64,000 nucleotides of DNA from Gynuella sunshinyii YC6258 (GCF_000940805.1 NZ_CP007142.1:4688593-4752592), one strand, 5' to 3'. Positions 19,407 through 28,043 are shown, numbered from the stretch's first letter. Notes: generated by a model from the sequence alone, not told the origin. Numbers and translations: made by a program.

Positions 19407-19595
19407 TTTTCTCTCTTGAGAAAATTTATCCGGTTCTTTGGTCTCTTTGATTTTTAACGGTTCATACTACTGTTATTGACCATATCGTTTCCTATCAAAC
19501 TTTATAATTTCCTATGACAAACTGGGAGTATATTTCGGGCTGATTATTTCCAATTCTTGTTTTAATACCTCCCCACACTATCCAAAAGATGTTCC

Positions 19596-19861
19596 TTGGC
19601 ACTGAATGCCCAACAGATCCAGCCTCTTAGAAGCCAAGGGAACAAGACTGCAAGGTTGCTAACGAAAAAATGTACTGGCTGGTCAAAAGGAATGGCTCGT
19701 TGTTCTGACGAATGAAGTACCGGATCCATAGCCAGGAAAAGCTCCGGTCACGTGGTGTTTACCCGGAAACCAGCCTCAAAGTGACCAGAGAGGAGAGGGA
19801 TAAACTGACCATCGGCATATATCCGCAGACAAGTACAATATATTCCTGCTATCACCCCTAA
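19596..19861 (+). pseudogene. Broken P4-type tyrosine integrase (N-terminal DUF4102 remnant)
   Basis: Conceptual translation gives ALNAQQIQPL from TTG 19596. A frame change near 19628 leads to KPREQDCKVANEKMYWLVKRNGS, then TGA (19706-19708) where the family has Trp, then RMKYRIHSQEKLRS, GVYPETSLKVTREERDKL, and a stop at 19859. This follows the P4 integrase N-terminus (LNARQVETAKPKDKTYK…GSKYWRMKYR…FGVWPTVTLAQARAKRDEA) along its length. One frameshift, one nonsense codon and the missing catalytic domain make it a relic. It begins 190 bases downstream of tRNA-Gln, a typical island attachment position. Confidence 0.8.
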
Positions 19862-20223
19862 TCTATCCAAGACGCCGAGTGACCTGGTAGCAATTCAATA
19901 TCGAATTCCCAGCATCTACAACGATGAGAAATGTTCAAAAAGCCTTTCTGATTCGTGCACAAGTGTAAATGGGGGGGAGGCGACAGTCGAGAATTCATGA
20001 ACAGCCAGACTTTCGACAAACCTCCCCGCCTTCTGCCGGCCACACATTTGGCAAAAAAGGGTTACTTTTGAGGGGATCAATATCACCAATAGCAATAATT
20101 TTTCATTATTTTCAATAAGTTATTAAATCTATTCAACAAATAGCACTTTTTGCTTTGTCAAACAGTCTGGTTTTTCCATGGTTGATTCGGCAGACTTATC
20201 TCTTTTGCAACTGGAGCACATGT
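19862..20223. other. Non-coding remainder after the integrase relic
   Basis: I see no supported gene here. The last part is AT-rich and probably holds the promoter of the sulfurtransferase gene. Part of it may be residual island DNA. Confidence 0.5.
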
Positions 20224-21036
20224 ATGCTGATATCAGCGTTGGCACTTGAAAAAATTCTGGAATCACCTGACCTGATAATTATCGATTGTCGGCACAACCT
20301 CATGAATCCGGATGAAGGCAGCCAGCTTTATCTTGAATCGCATATTCCTGGCGCAATATACCTAAACATAGACTCAGACCTGTCTGGCAATATTATCCCA
20401 GGCATAACCGGCAGACACCCACTACCAGAAAAAGCTTCACTAACCCGCCTCATTAATCGCCTAGGGCTCAAACAAGACAAAAAAGTGGTTTGCTACGATG
20501 CAGGCCATGGAGCATTTGCAGCACGGGCCTGGTGGCTCCTGCGATGGGCTGGTTTGCAAACGATATCAATACTAGATGGTGGCTATGCACAATGGTGTCA
20601 AATTGGCCTGCCAACGGCCAAAACTATTCCGCAACTTCAACCTTCTGACTGGCTTCCCACATTTAACGATGAGCTGATTGTGACGGCCGAATGGATTCAG
20701 AATCACCAACAGCAGATCCAATTGATAGATGCACGCGCAGCAGACAGATTTAAAGGCGAAAACGAGACTATCGACCCTGTCGGGGGACACATTCCCGGAG
20801 CCATTTGCCGGCCATTCATGGAAAATCTAGACGAACACGGCTGCTTCAAACAAACAAACGAAATTCAGCAACGTTTCAGCAATATCGACAAACCCATCAT
20901 CCACTATTGCGGATCAGGTGTTACGGCATGCCACAACATATTTGCAATGACCCTGGCAGGGCTGCAACCTGGACGCCTGTATCCCGGCTCTTGGAGCGAA
21001 TGGATTACGAATAAAGAACGCCCGGTAGAACGATAA
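20224..21036 (+). CDS. sseA: 3-mercaptopyruvate sulfurtransferase / thiosulfate sulfurtransferase
   Basis: A tandem-rhodanese protein of 270 aa that moves sulfane sulfur from a donor such as 3-mercaptopyruvate to an acceptor. The active Cys229 is in YCGSGVTACHN; the CGSGVTA loop is typical of mercaptopyruvate sulfurtransferases, while thiosulfate rhodaneses usually have CRxGx[R/T]. The N-terminal domain is the inactive partner. GGAG at 20213-20216 selects the ATG at 20224. It precedes a glyoxalase-fold gene by 12 bases and lies close to other sulfur genes. Confidence 0.9.
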   Translation: MLISALALEKILESPDLIIIDCRHNLMNPDEGSQLYLESHIPGAIYLNIDSDLSGNIIPGITGRHPLPEKASLTRLINRLGLKQDKKVVCYDAGHGAFAARAWWLLRWAGLQTISILDGGYAQWCQIGLPTAKTIPQLQPSDWLPTFNDELIVTAEWIQNHQQQIQLIDARAADRFKGENETIDPVGGHIPGAICRPFMENLDEHGCFKQTNEIQQRFSNIDKPIIHYCGSGVTACHNIFAMTLAGLQPGRLYPGSWSEWITNKERPVER

Positions 21037-21048
21037 ATAGGAAAACAC

Positions 21049-21429
21049 GTGATATCCCATATTGACCATATTGTCATCACTGTTGCAGATATTGAGCGAA
21101 GTATTGAATTTTACAGCCGGGTGCTGAAACTCAAACCAGTGGTTTTTGGTAACGGACGTAAAGCCCTGTCTTTTGGTCAACAGAAAATCAATCTGCAGCT
21201 ACTGGGTCAGGAAAGCCGTAATCGCGCAGCTGTTGGCTCAGCTGATATTTGCCTGATAACTTCTGAACCCTTAACTACAGTGATGGACCACATTCAAAAA
21301 GAAGGTGTTAGCATTCTTGAAGGGCCTGTTGATAAATCCGGCGCGGTCGGACAAATACAATCGATCTACTTTAATGATCCGGATGATAACCTGATTGAAG
21401 TGAGCGAATACATTTCAACCAAATGCTAA
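21049..21429 (+). CDS. VOC (glyoxalase/bleomycin-resistance fold) family protein
   Basis: A 126-aa vicinal-oxygen-chelate protein. It begins ISHIDHIVITVADIERSIEFYSRVL, with His6 a likely metal ligand, and ends IYFNDPDDNLIEVSEY, where the Glu is the other ligand. It starts at GTG with AGGA six bases upstream and is probably cotranscribed with the sulfurtransferase. The substrate cannot be told: small dioxygenases, glyoxalases and thiol-transfer resistance enzymes share this fold. Confidence 0.85.
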   Translation: MISHIDHIVITVADIERSIEFYSRVLKLKPVVFGNGRKALSFGQQKINLQLLGQESRNRAAVGSADICLITSEPLTTVMDHIQKEGVSILEGPVDKSGAVGQIQSIYFNDPDDNLIEVSEYISTKC

Positions 21430-21545
21430 CCCATATAATGATTGTCTCGATCATCAACGACAACCGACCTTTCATTCACAACCAAACAACTTGCAGGCAA
21501 ACCTCACTATTCATACAGCACCGGTTTGCCTGACAAACATAACAT

Positions 21546-22007
21546 CTAAACGGCTCTCACCAGAGAAGTTGCCACTCTACGCTGCTCATCTGTTGCCATG
21601 TTAATCAGATGCTGCATCAATTCACGACACTTCTCGGAGCGGGCTTGATCACGCGCTGCACGCAACCCCTCCAACACAACACCATCCACCTCGAGAGCCC
21701 GGCTGAGAATGCTGTCGACGTCATTAATGTTCACACATTCGAGCTCTCCAGCCAGATCACGCCCACTCCACTCAGGCGTGTATTCAAGGCTCATATCAGA
21801 AAAACCATTCAATTGATCTTTGGCAGCTCTAAGAGTTTCCGCCATCCGGATTTCATGTCGATTTAAATACTCAAGCAGCCACAGTGTTTTTTCAGAAGTC
21901 ACCAACAACTCCAGCTCCTGATATTTTTCGGACAACGTACCATGTGTCTGACTCGCTGATTCAATCAAATCAAGCAATGTCTTATATCTCATTTTAGGCC
22001 TCGTCAT
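21546..22007 (-). CDS. Hypothetical helical protein
   Basis: A 153-aa, almost entirely helical, acidic product with no signal peptide. It has Leu- and Glu-rich segments (QELELLVTSEKTLWLLEYLNRHE; a C-terminal MATDEQRRVATSLVRAV). The spacing of E/H residues could suit a four-helix bundle, but I cannot assign a family. ATG 21992 (MRYK…) is an alternative start. It lies downstream of, and on the same strand as, the persulfide-dioxygenase-like gene with a 128-base gap. Confidence 0.7.
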   Translation of the reverse strand: MTRPKMRYKTLLDLIESASQTHGTLSEKYQELELLVTSEKTLWLLEYLNRHEIRMAETLRAAKDQLNGFSDMSLEYTPEWSGRDLAGELECVNINDVDSILSRALEVDGVVLEGLRAARDQARSEKCRELMQHLINMATDEQRRVATSLVRAV

Positions 22008-22135
22008 TGTTCAGACATGAAGCCGATTATGAGAGAGGTGTAAAATCAAAAACTGATTGATATCAGCTAATTGACCAAACACACTTCCGACTATTGTCAT
22101 ATATCAATAATTCAAAAAGCGTTGATTTGGCTTGA

Positions 22136-23002
22136 TTAACACCTGATATTCAGCGGTATTTTCAAGTAGCGTGAACCATTACTCTCGATTTTTGGCAGCC
22201 TACCCGCCTCAATATTGACCAGCAAACTCTGGTATATCAATTTCGGAGCTGCCAGAGTTTTATCTCGATCACTACGAAAACTGACGTACTCATCAGCACT
22301 CGTTTGCATATTCAGCTGTATATTATGATGCTTTTGCGCAGCGATGGTTGACTCATACTTCAACGCCCGACCATTGGGAAGATAGTCATGACCTGTAAAC
22401 ACCCGGGTCTCGCCTGGTAACTGATATAGACGCTGAATAGAGTAATACATTTTTTCCGCATCACCGCCCGGAAAATCACAACGTCCTGTACCATAATCCG
22501 GCATAAACAGCGTATCACCAGTAAATACAGCATCGCTGATCAGGTAGGATAAACAGGCTGGTGTATGACCTGGTGTATATAAAGCCTTCACCTCAATGCT
22601 GCCAGCTTCAAATACTTGATCGTCATCAATTAACAGGTCGAATTGCGAGCCATCCGTTAAGAACAGTTCATCCAGATTATAAATACCTTTAAAAACATCC
22701 TGCACAGCAGTGATATGCCGACCAATAGCTACTTTTACAGCGGGATAATCTTTCTTAAATAATTGAGAAGCACTTAAATGGTCTGCATGAGCATGAGTTT
22801 CCAACACCATCCTTAACGTTAACTGCTGCTGCTCAATATAGGTTTTGACACGCTGATAGGAGGTATCTTTTATAATCGAACCAATCGGCTCATAGTCCAG
22901 CACCGGATCAATCACAATCGCATCCCGAGTGATTTGATCAGACACCACATAGGTTAATGTGTAAGTCTCTTCATCATAAAAAGCTTCGATATGTATTTTC
23001 AT
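22136..23002 (-). CDS. Metallo-beta-lactamase-fold persulfide dioxygenase-like protein (Blh type)
   Basis: A 288-aa MBL-fold enzyme. Metal ligands are visible: THAHADH with His70, His72, Asp74 and His75; His146 in YTPGHT; Asp163 in FTGDTLF; His205 in FTGHDY. The RCDFPGG segment after GTG matches ETHE1/Blh persulfide dioxygenases rather than glyoxalase II or β-lactamases. These oxidise glutathione persulfide to sulfite. Its ATG overlaps the SulP stop (TAATG), so the two are coupled. The sigma54 promoter upstream of SulP should drive it. Confidence 0.88.
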   Translation of the reverse strand: MKIHIEAFYDEETYTLTYVVSDQITRDAIVIDPVLDYEPIGSIIKDTSYQRVKTYIEQQQLTLRMVLETHAHADHLSASQLFKKDYPAVKVAIGRHITAVQDVFKGIYNLDELFLTDGSQFDLLIDDDQVFEAGSIEVKALYTPGHTPACLSYLISDAVFTGDTLFMPDYGTGRCDFPGGDAEKMYYSIQRLYQLPGETRVFTGHDYLPNGRALKYESTIAAQKHHNIQLNMQTSADEYVSFRSDRDKTLAAPKLIYQSLLVNIEAGRLPKIESNGSRYLKIPLNIRC

Positions 23003-24693
23003 TATTTGATCTCCGCTACTTGTCTTTCTCGGGCAACGATAACTGCATCATGAGTGTTATTGAAGAAATGATCCGACCCTACTCGCTGAACAAACCCTGA
23101 TCTGGACATGACGTCCAAAACAGGACCTTTAACATAAGAGAAATAAAATTCGATTTGTTTGACCCGGTATTCATCCAGCAGTTCATGCAATGCCGTATCT
23201 GCCGATGAATCCAATTGATTGATCGAACATGCATCGATCACCACTGCATGAACCTTTCCTTCCGTGTCATGAAGATGTTTTTTGATTGTCTCTTTCAAAA
23301 AAGAGACGTTGCCATAATAAAATTGAGCATCAAACCTCAACACCAGGACACCATTATCTGTTTCTACTGAATGTCGCAACACATTCCGATAGTCTCTGGT
23401 ACCAGGTAAACGACCAAGCACTGCATAATGAGGCCGGGTTGTTTTCACCACAAACCATAATAGAGAAGCACCGATACCAATAAAAATTCCCTCTTTGACA
23501 CCAATAGTAAGCGTGGCAATAAATGTAAGCCCCAACAATCCCAAGTCTTCCTTCTTTACCTTCCATAAGTGTTTTATTTCTTGGAAATCCACCAGACTCG
23601 CCACAGCCAGCATGATTATCGACCCCAGAATGGCCTTAGGAATGAAATAGAAAAGCGGGGTAAAAAATACCAATGCTATTGCAATAACCGCTGCGGTAAT
23701 TAATGACGCTAAAGCCGTGTTGGCCCCCGCACTGTTATTCACTGCTGTGCGGCCAAATCCACCAGCCACAGGCATTGCTTTAAAAAAAGAAGCGACAATA
23801 TTTGCAATACCCAGTGCAACCAGTTCCTTATTTGCATCAATCTCGTAGCGTTTTTCCCGAGCAATTTTTCTGGCAACAGCAATCGATTCGATAAATCCCA
23901 TAAAAGCTATTGTTAAAGCTATTGGCAACAATGATAGCCATTGAGAGGAGTCAACATCGGGCACTGAAAATATCGGTAATCCGGGTGGTACCTGACCAAC
24001 TGTTCTCACCCCCATGTGATCCAGATTCAACCCCCATACCAGTAGCGTGGAGATAATGACGACGATCATCGGTCCCGGTAGTAGTGGACTGATCTTTTTT
24101 AAGACTACCAATAAAATCACGCCCCCCAACCCAATCACCAGCGTAGGAAGATGTATCAACGCTAACTGCTGAATTGTCAGATGAATGATCTTCGCAATAT
24201 TCTCAGTTCGAGGTAGAGAAATCCCCAACAAATGCCCCAATTGAGAAAAACCGATAATCAAAGCTGCTGCAGATGTAAATCCGCTGATTACAGGATGGGA
24301 CATAAAGTTGGTTATAAACCCCAACCGCAACGCCCCCATTAAAAATTGAATAACTCCGACCATGAGTGACAAAAATATTGCCAACACAACATACTGCTCG
24401 GAGCCGGCATCTGCCAACCGACCAACCTCACTGGTCACCAACAAAGCAATCATGGCGGCTGGCCCAACAGCCAACTGCCGGGAAGTGCCGAATATCGCAT
24501 ATGCGACTATGGGCAAGATGGAAGCATATAAACCAATAATAGGGGGAAGCCCGGCCAAAAGTGCATATGACATTGCCTGAGGAATTAACATCATGCCTGT
24601 AGTTAAGCCGGCAATAACGTCACCTCGTAAATTCGGGCGCTGATAAACTGGCAACCATTCCAGTATCGGCACCCATCGTGACAGTGAACTCAT
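23002..24693 (-). CDS. SulP-family anion transporter with STAS domain
   Basis: A SLC26/SulP permease of about 563 aa. The signature near the N-terminus is GDVIAGLTTGMMLIPQAMSYALLAGLPP, and about 10-12 hydrophobic helices follow. A cytosolic STAS domain is at the C-terminus (VVIDACSINQLDSSADTALHEL). Substrates in this family include sulfate and bicarbonate. Coupling to a persulfide-oxidising enzyme favours sulfate/sulfite handling, possibly export. I use ATG 24693; an in-frame TTG at 24708 adds five residues, and the AGGAG at 24711 fits neither perfectly. Confidence 0.88.
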   Translation of the reverse strand: MSSLSRWVPILEWLPVYQRPNLRGDVIAGLTTGMMLIPQAMSYALLAGLPPIIGLYASILPIVAYAIFGTSRQLAVGPAAMIALLVTSEVGRLADAGSEQYVVLAIFLSLMVGVIQFLMGALRLGFITNFMSHPVISGFTSAAALIIGFSQLGHLLGISLPRTENIAKIIHLTIQQLALIHLPTLVIGLGGVILLVVLKKISPLLPGPMIVVIISTLLVWGLNLDHMGVRTVGQVPPGLPIFSVPDVDSSQWLSLLPIALTIAFMGFIESIAVARKIAREKRYEIDANKELVALGIANIVASFFKAMPVAGGFGRTAVNNSAGANTALASLITAAVIAIALVFFTPLFYFIPKAILGSIIMLAVASLVDFQEIKHLWKVKKEDLGLLGLTFIATLTIGVKEGIFIGIGASLLWFVVKTTRPHYAVLGRLPGTRDYRNVLRHSVETDNGVLVLRFDAQFYYGNVSFLKETIKKHLHDTEGKVHAVVIDACSINQLDSSADTALHELLDEYRVKQIEFYFSYVKGPVLDVMSRSGFVQRVGSDHFFNNTHDAVIVARERQVAEIK

Positions 24694-24762
24694 TATTTTC
24701 AAACCCAAAACTCCTATATAGCCAAAGGAGTACTTAAATTATAGATGGTTAGCTAATTAAGA

Positions 24763-24779
24763 GAGCAAACGAAATGCCA
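24763..24779 (-). promoter_or_regulatory. Sigma54 (−24/−12) promoter of sulP-blh
   Basis: On the reverse strand the bases TGGCATTTCGTTTGCTC fit the sigma54 consensus TGGCACG-N4-TTGCW, with the invariant GG and GC at exact spacing. The start of transcription would be near 24752, 59 bases before the SulP ATG. The sigma54 activator gene is directly upstream. Confidence 0.8.
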
Positions 24780-24842
24780 ATGACAGATTGGCATAAAATG
24801 GCGGGAGTCATCAGTTCAATAAACAGAAATGAAACACTTTGA

Positions 24843-24860
24843 TGCAACTCGCACGTTGCA
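24843..24860. promoter_or_regulatory. Candidate activator-binding palindrome (UAS)
   Basis: TGCAAC-N6-GTTGCA is a perfect dyad centred about 100 bases upstream of the predicted sigma54 start, where enhancer-type sites usually lie. A further half-site TGCAAC occurs at 24952-24957. I propose it binds the activator encoded next door. Confidence 0.55.
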
Positions 24861-24962
24861 TTGAAACGTAACCATGAAACATATCGCAATTATCCGACTC
24901 ACAAAAGAAAACAACATCTCCAGAAAAATGAATGTTTTCTTTGAGATCAGATGCAACGATGA

Positions 24963-25916
24963 TCAGTCGATACCGTACAACTTGAGTTTACGCCACAGGG
25001 TTGCCCGACTGATTCCGAGTTTCTGCGCGACTTCCAGTTTACGCCCCCGATAACGACGCAATAATTCCAGAATCTGATCGCGCTCATTTTCATCATCAAA
25101 ATATAATTGTTCATCCGCGGGTCCCTCCCCCTTGAGATCAGGATTCAGATCATCGAACAATAGTACGGACCCATCCCCTATCGCATGGCAATACTCTATG
25201 ACATTACTAAGCTCACGCACATTCCCTGGCCACTCATAACTCATCAGGGCATTCCAGGCCTTGGAGTCTATCGACTCAATACGCCGCTCAGATATTGCAT
25301 TGAAACGATCAATAAAATGCCAGATAAGCATGGATAGATCCTCTCCACGCTCAACCAGTTTTGGTAAAAACATCGGAATCACACGCACCCGATACATTAG
25401 ATCTTCTCGAAATGCTCCTTCCGCCACTCGTTTTCTCAATGACTGATGAGTCGCACTGATCAGACGAATGTCTGTTGTCATTAGCTGAGAGGATCCTAAT
25501 GGGGTAAAACAGCGATCCTGCAAGACCCGCAGCAACCTCGCCTGAATATCCAGTGGCATTTCCGCTATTTCATCAAGAAATAGAGAACCTCCATTAGTTA
25601 ACTCCAACAACCCCCGCCGATCATGAGTAGCACCGGTAAATGCGCCTTTCTTATGACCAAACAGCTCTGAAGCCATCAATTCCCCTGACAAAGCGGCACA
25701 ATTTACAGCACTGAACGCCCCAACGCCTCGCGGACTGCAACGGTGAATATAACGGGCGACCATTTCTTTACCAGTACCAGTCTCCCCCCGAAGCAGCACT
25801 GACGCATTGGTTCTGGCAACTTTTTCAACCTTAGCCATAAACTGCTGCATTCGTTTGGAAACGGTTAATAGCCCCTGATAGCTATGAGGTTGATATCCGG
25901 GATTGGTATGCATCAC
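24963..25916 (-). CDS. Sigma54-dependent transcriptional activator without a sensor domain
   Basis: A bacterial enhancer-binding protein of 317 aa. The AAA+ domain starts almost at the N-terminus, with Walker A GETGTGKE (44-51), the sigma54-contact loop GAFTGA (91-96) and Walker B LFLDE (112-116). A Fis-type helix-turn-helix ends the protein ([21 protein letters not shown]). There is no receiver, GAF or PAS domain, as in PspF, so it must be controlled by a partner or by level. It sits between a phosphatase-like gene (gap ten bases) and the sigma54 promoter of sulP-blh. Confidence 0.92.
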   Translation of the reverse strand: MMHTNPGYQPHSYQGLLTVSKRMQQFMAKVEKVARTNASVLLRGETGTGKEMVARYIHRCSPRGVGAFSAVNCAALSGELMASELFGHKKGAFTGATHDRRGLLELTNGGSLFLDEIAEMPLDIQARLLRVLQDRCFTPLGSSQLMTTDIRLISATHQSLRKRVAEGAFREDLMYRVRVIPMFLPKLVERGEDLSMLIWHFIDRFNAISERRIESIDSKAWNALMSYEWPGNVRELSNVIEYCHAIGDGSVLLFDDLNPDLKGEGPADEQLYFDDENERDQILELLRRYRGRKLEVAQKLGISRATLWRKLKLYGID

Positions 25917-25925
25917 ACGCTACGG

Positions 25926-26255
25926 TTATCCCTGAGCAGCATTCCACAAAATGGAACTTCTGTTACCGGTTCGGCAAAATCCGAGCACTTTTCCTTTATT
26001 TGCAGATAACACTTCTTTCAAACGGGAAACATCGGCTGCACTATAGTTTGGACCGTTCATTGGAATATAGAGAAAATCCAGCCCTGCATTCTCACAAGCC
26101 ATTGCAATATCCGCTGATAACGGTTGACCTGGCTCCTCCGCATCCGGTCGATTACATACTACAGCGGTAAAATCTGCCGCTGACAGCTGAGTAACATCGG
26201 CAACAGTAATTTGCCCAGTAACAGCGAACGTATCCGTCAAATACTTGAGTTCCAT
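25926..26255 (-). CDS. TIGR01244-type CX5R phosphatase/sulfurtransferase-like protein
   Basis: A 109-aa dual-specificity-phosphatase-like fold with the signature CRTGNRS (Cys94…Arg99). In other bacteria this domain is fused to or encoded beside Blh-type persulfide dioxygenases, and some members act as sulfur transferases. I place the start at ATG 26255 because AGGAG is six to seven bases upstream; the longer in-frame start is at 26273. The sigma54 activator begins ten bases after its stop, so the two are very likely one operon. Confidence 0.85.
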   Translation of the reverse strand: MELKYLTDTFAVTGQITVADVTQLSAADFTAVVCNRPDAEEPGQPLSADIAMACENAGLDFLYIPMNGPNYSAADVSRLKEVLSANKGKVLGFCRTGNRSSILWNAAQG

Positions 26256-26323
26256 AACAATCTCCTGAATCAAACAGTAAATTTATGATCAATCAAAACC
26301 CATGATTACTATAAATTAGAAAA

Positions 26324-26337
26324 CTCGTATATACGAG
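26324..26337. promoter_or_regulatory. Perfect 14-base palindrome upstream of the sulfur regulator operon
   Basis: CTCGTATATACGAG is self-complementary. It lies about 70 bases before the CX5R-protein ATG and 39 bases after purU. On the reverse strand it is followed by TTTTCTAATTT, so it could be a weak purU terminator or a repressor operator. Confidence 0.5.
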
Positions 26338-26375
26338 CAGATCGTTCTCTGTTTGCCAATGAGACACACATATAC

Positions 26376-27230
26376 TCAGTCAAATACCACTGTCTTATTG
26401 CCGTGAACAATCACCCGATCTTCAAGATGCATCAGCAAGCCACGAGACAATACCATTTTCTCAACATCCTTACCGAGCCTAACCATGTCTTCAACTTCGT
26501 GGCGATGAGAAATGCGGACAACGTCCTGTTCAATAATCGGTCCGGCATCCAGTTCCGAGGTCACATAATGACAAGTCGCCCCAATCAGCTTCACTCCGCG
26601 CTCAAACGCCTGATGATAAGGTTTGGCTCCAACAAACGACGGCAGGAAACTGTGGTGAATATTAATAATCCGGCCTCTCATCTCCTGACAAATCGACTGT
26701 GGCAAAATCTGCATATAACGGGCTAATACAACGGTATCGGTCCGATGCTGTTTTATAAGCGTCTCGACTTGCTCAAAATGAGCCTGCTTGTTGGAAGAAT
26801 CTACTGGCACATGAAAAAAGGGTATACCATACCATTCGACCAGACTACGCAAGGTGTCATGGTTGGATATCACGCATGGAATATCACACTCCAGGTCTCC
26901 GGAATGCCACCGGTTCAGGATATCCACTAGGCAATGAGACTGCTTACTGCACATCAGCACTACACGATGCTTACGAGCAGAATCGACGAGCCGCCACTTC
27001 ATTCCCAACTCGGAGGCAATTGGCTCAACCAGTTCTGAAAATTTTTCTGGCCCGAAAGGCAGCGAATTTGCTTTGATTTCATTGCGAATAAAAAACCACC
27101 CTGCCTGTTGATCTGCATGATGGTTCGCCTCCAGAATAGTGCCATTGTGTTCTGCAATAAAACTGGAAATACGCGCCACAATTCCCACCCGATCAGGGCA
27201 GGACATAATTAATCTATATACTCTATCCAT
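26376..27230 (-). CDS. purU: Formyltetrahydrofolate deformylase
   Basis: PurU hydrolyses 10-formyl-THF to formate and THF, balancing one-carbon units. The 284-aa protein has an N-terminal ACT domain (LIMSCPDRVGIVARISSFIAEHNG) and a formyltransferase-fold domain with NIHHSFLPSFVGAKPY and the catalytic Asp in ELDAGPIIEQD. It is monocistronic by appearance. TATAAT on the reverse strand at 27258-27253 is a possible −10. Confidence 0.95.
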   Translation of the reverse strand: MDRVYRLIMSCPDRVGIVARISSFIAEHNGTILEANHHADQQAGWFFIRNEIKANSLPFGPEKFSELVEPIASELGMKWRLVDSARKHRVVLMCSKQSHCLVDILNRWHSGDLECDIPCVISNHDTLRSLVEWYGIPFFHVPVDSSNKQAHFEQVETLIKQHRTDTVVLARYMQILPQSICQEMRGRIINIHHSFLPSFVGAKPYHQAFERGVKLIGATCHYVTSELDAGPIIEQDVVRISHRHEVEDMVRLGKDVEKMVLSRGLLMHLEDRVIVHGNKTVVFD

Positions 27231-27287
27231 TTATTTTTTCTGTTCTGGTTAAATTATAAGCCGATAATATGGGATCTGCCTGTCAAC

Positions 27288-27308
27288 AAACAATGTAGAG
27301 CATTGTTT
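27288..27308. repeat. 8-base inverted repeat between purU and the DksA-like gene
   Basis: AAACAATG (27288-27295) and CATTGTTT (27301-27308) flank TAGAG. It sits in the divergent promoter region, about 150 bases before the DksA-like start and directly upstream of a TTGACA on the purU strand. It could be an operator. Confidence 0.45.
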
Positions 27309-27458
27309 TAAATCACATTTTGCTACCTCGTTTACAGCACTATACGCTAAAAAAAGTTCCCAAAAATGACCCTTTAAGATAACATGATCCACCTTTAAAA
27401 ATAGCTGTCTATTTTTTAATCAGATAGTATTTACCACTATGTACAAAGGACGATCCTG

Positions 27459-27866
27459 ATGCTGACACAAGAGCAACTTCTGGCTATGTCTGAAGAAGAC
27501 TATATGAATGACCAGCAGTTGGAGTTTTTCCATAACCTCCTAGTCAACATGAAACAAGAAATCCGTGAACAAATAGAAACTGCTAGAGAAGAAATCGGCA
27601 AGATTGAATATGAAGCGGATGAACTGGACAAAGCCTCGCAGGAAGAAGAACGACGCTTGCAGCTACGGTTTTTAGATCGTCAAACCAAGCTTCTGCCAAA
27701 AATCGATGAAGCCCTTAAACGCATCGAAGATGGCGAATTTGGTTTCTGTGAAGTGACCGGTGAGCCAATTACCGTTCCCCGATTACTTGCGCGCCCAACT
27801 GCAACACTTTGTGCGGAAGAAAAAATTCGCCAGGAACAACAGGAAAGAAACTATCGGGATAACTGA
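27459..27866 (+). CDS. DksA2-type RNA polymerase-binding protein (incomplete zinc site)
   Basis: A 135-aa DksA/TraR-family protein that should act in the RNA polymerase secondary channel. The coiled-coil tip acids are kept (Asp54-x-x-Asp57-x-Ala59). The zinc finger has only one Cys of each CxxC pair: Cys97-x-x-Thr100 and Cys118-x-x-Glu121. This pattern resembles the DksA2 paralogue of Pseudomonas, which works without a full zinc site. The product is therefore probably the zinc-sparing form, with a canonical DksA elsewhere. No clear Zur box is visible. Confidence 0.9.
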   Translation: MLTQEQLLAMSEEDYMNDQQLEFFHNLLVNMKQEIREQIETAREEIGKIEYEADELDKASQEEERRLQLRFLDRQTKLLPKIDEALKRIEDGEFGFCEVTGEPITVPRLLARPTATLCAEEKIRQEQQERNYRDN

Positions 27867-27881
27867 TAGTATCTCCATGTC

Positions 27882-27905
27882 ACAGAGCAGCGGAAGCTGC
27901 TCTGT
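27882..27905 (+). terminator. Hairpin after the DksA-like gene
   Basis: ACAGAGCAGC and GCTGCTCTGT pair perfectly around a GGAA tetraloop. No T-run follows, so termination strength is uncertain. Confidence 0.6.
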
Positions 27906-28043
27906 CTGCTTAAACAAACAACAGCCAGCAATCTGTCTCTTCCCCATATATTCCTTTCATTCCTGACTTTCGCCCCATCCCCAATCGGGCACATATTTTG
28001 CCGTACAGTCTCAATAATCTAAAAGCATAAGGTAGATACGGGT

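Noticed and set aside
27231-27458. Zur box before the DksA2-like gene
   Set aside because: I looked for a TGTTAT-N-ATAACA-type sequence and found none close to consensus. The 27288 dyad is different.
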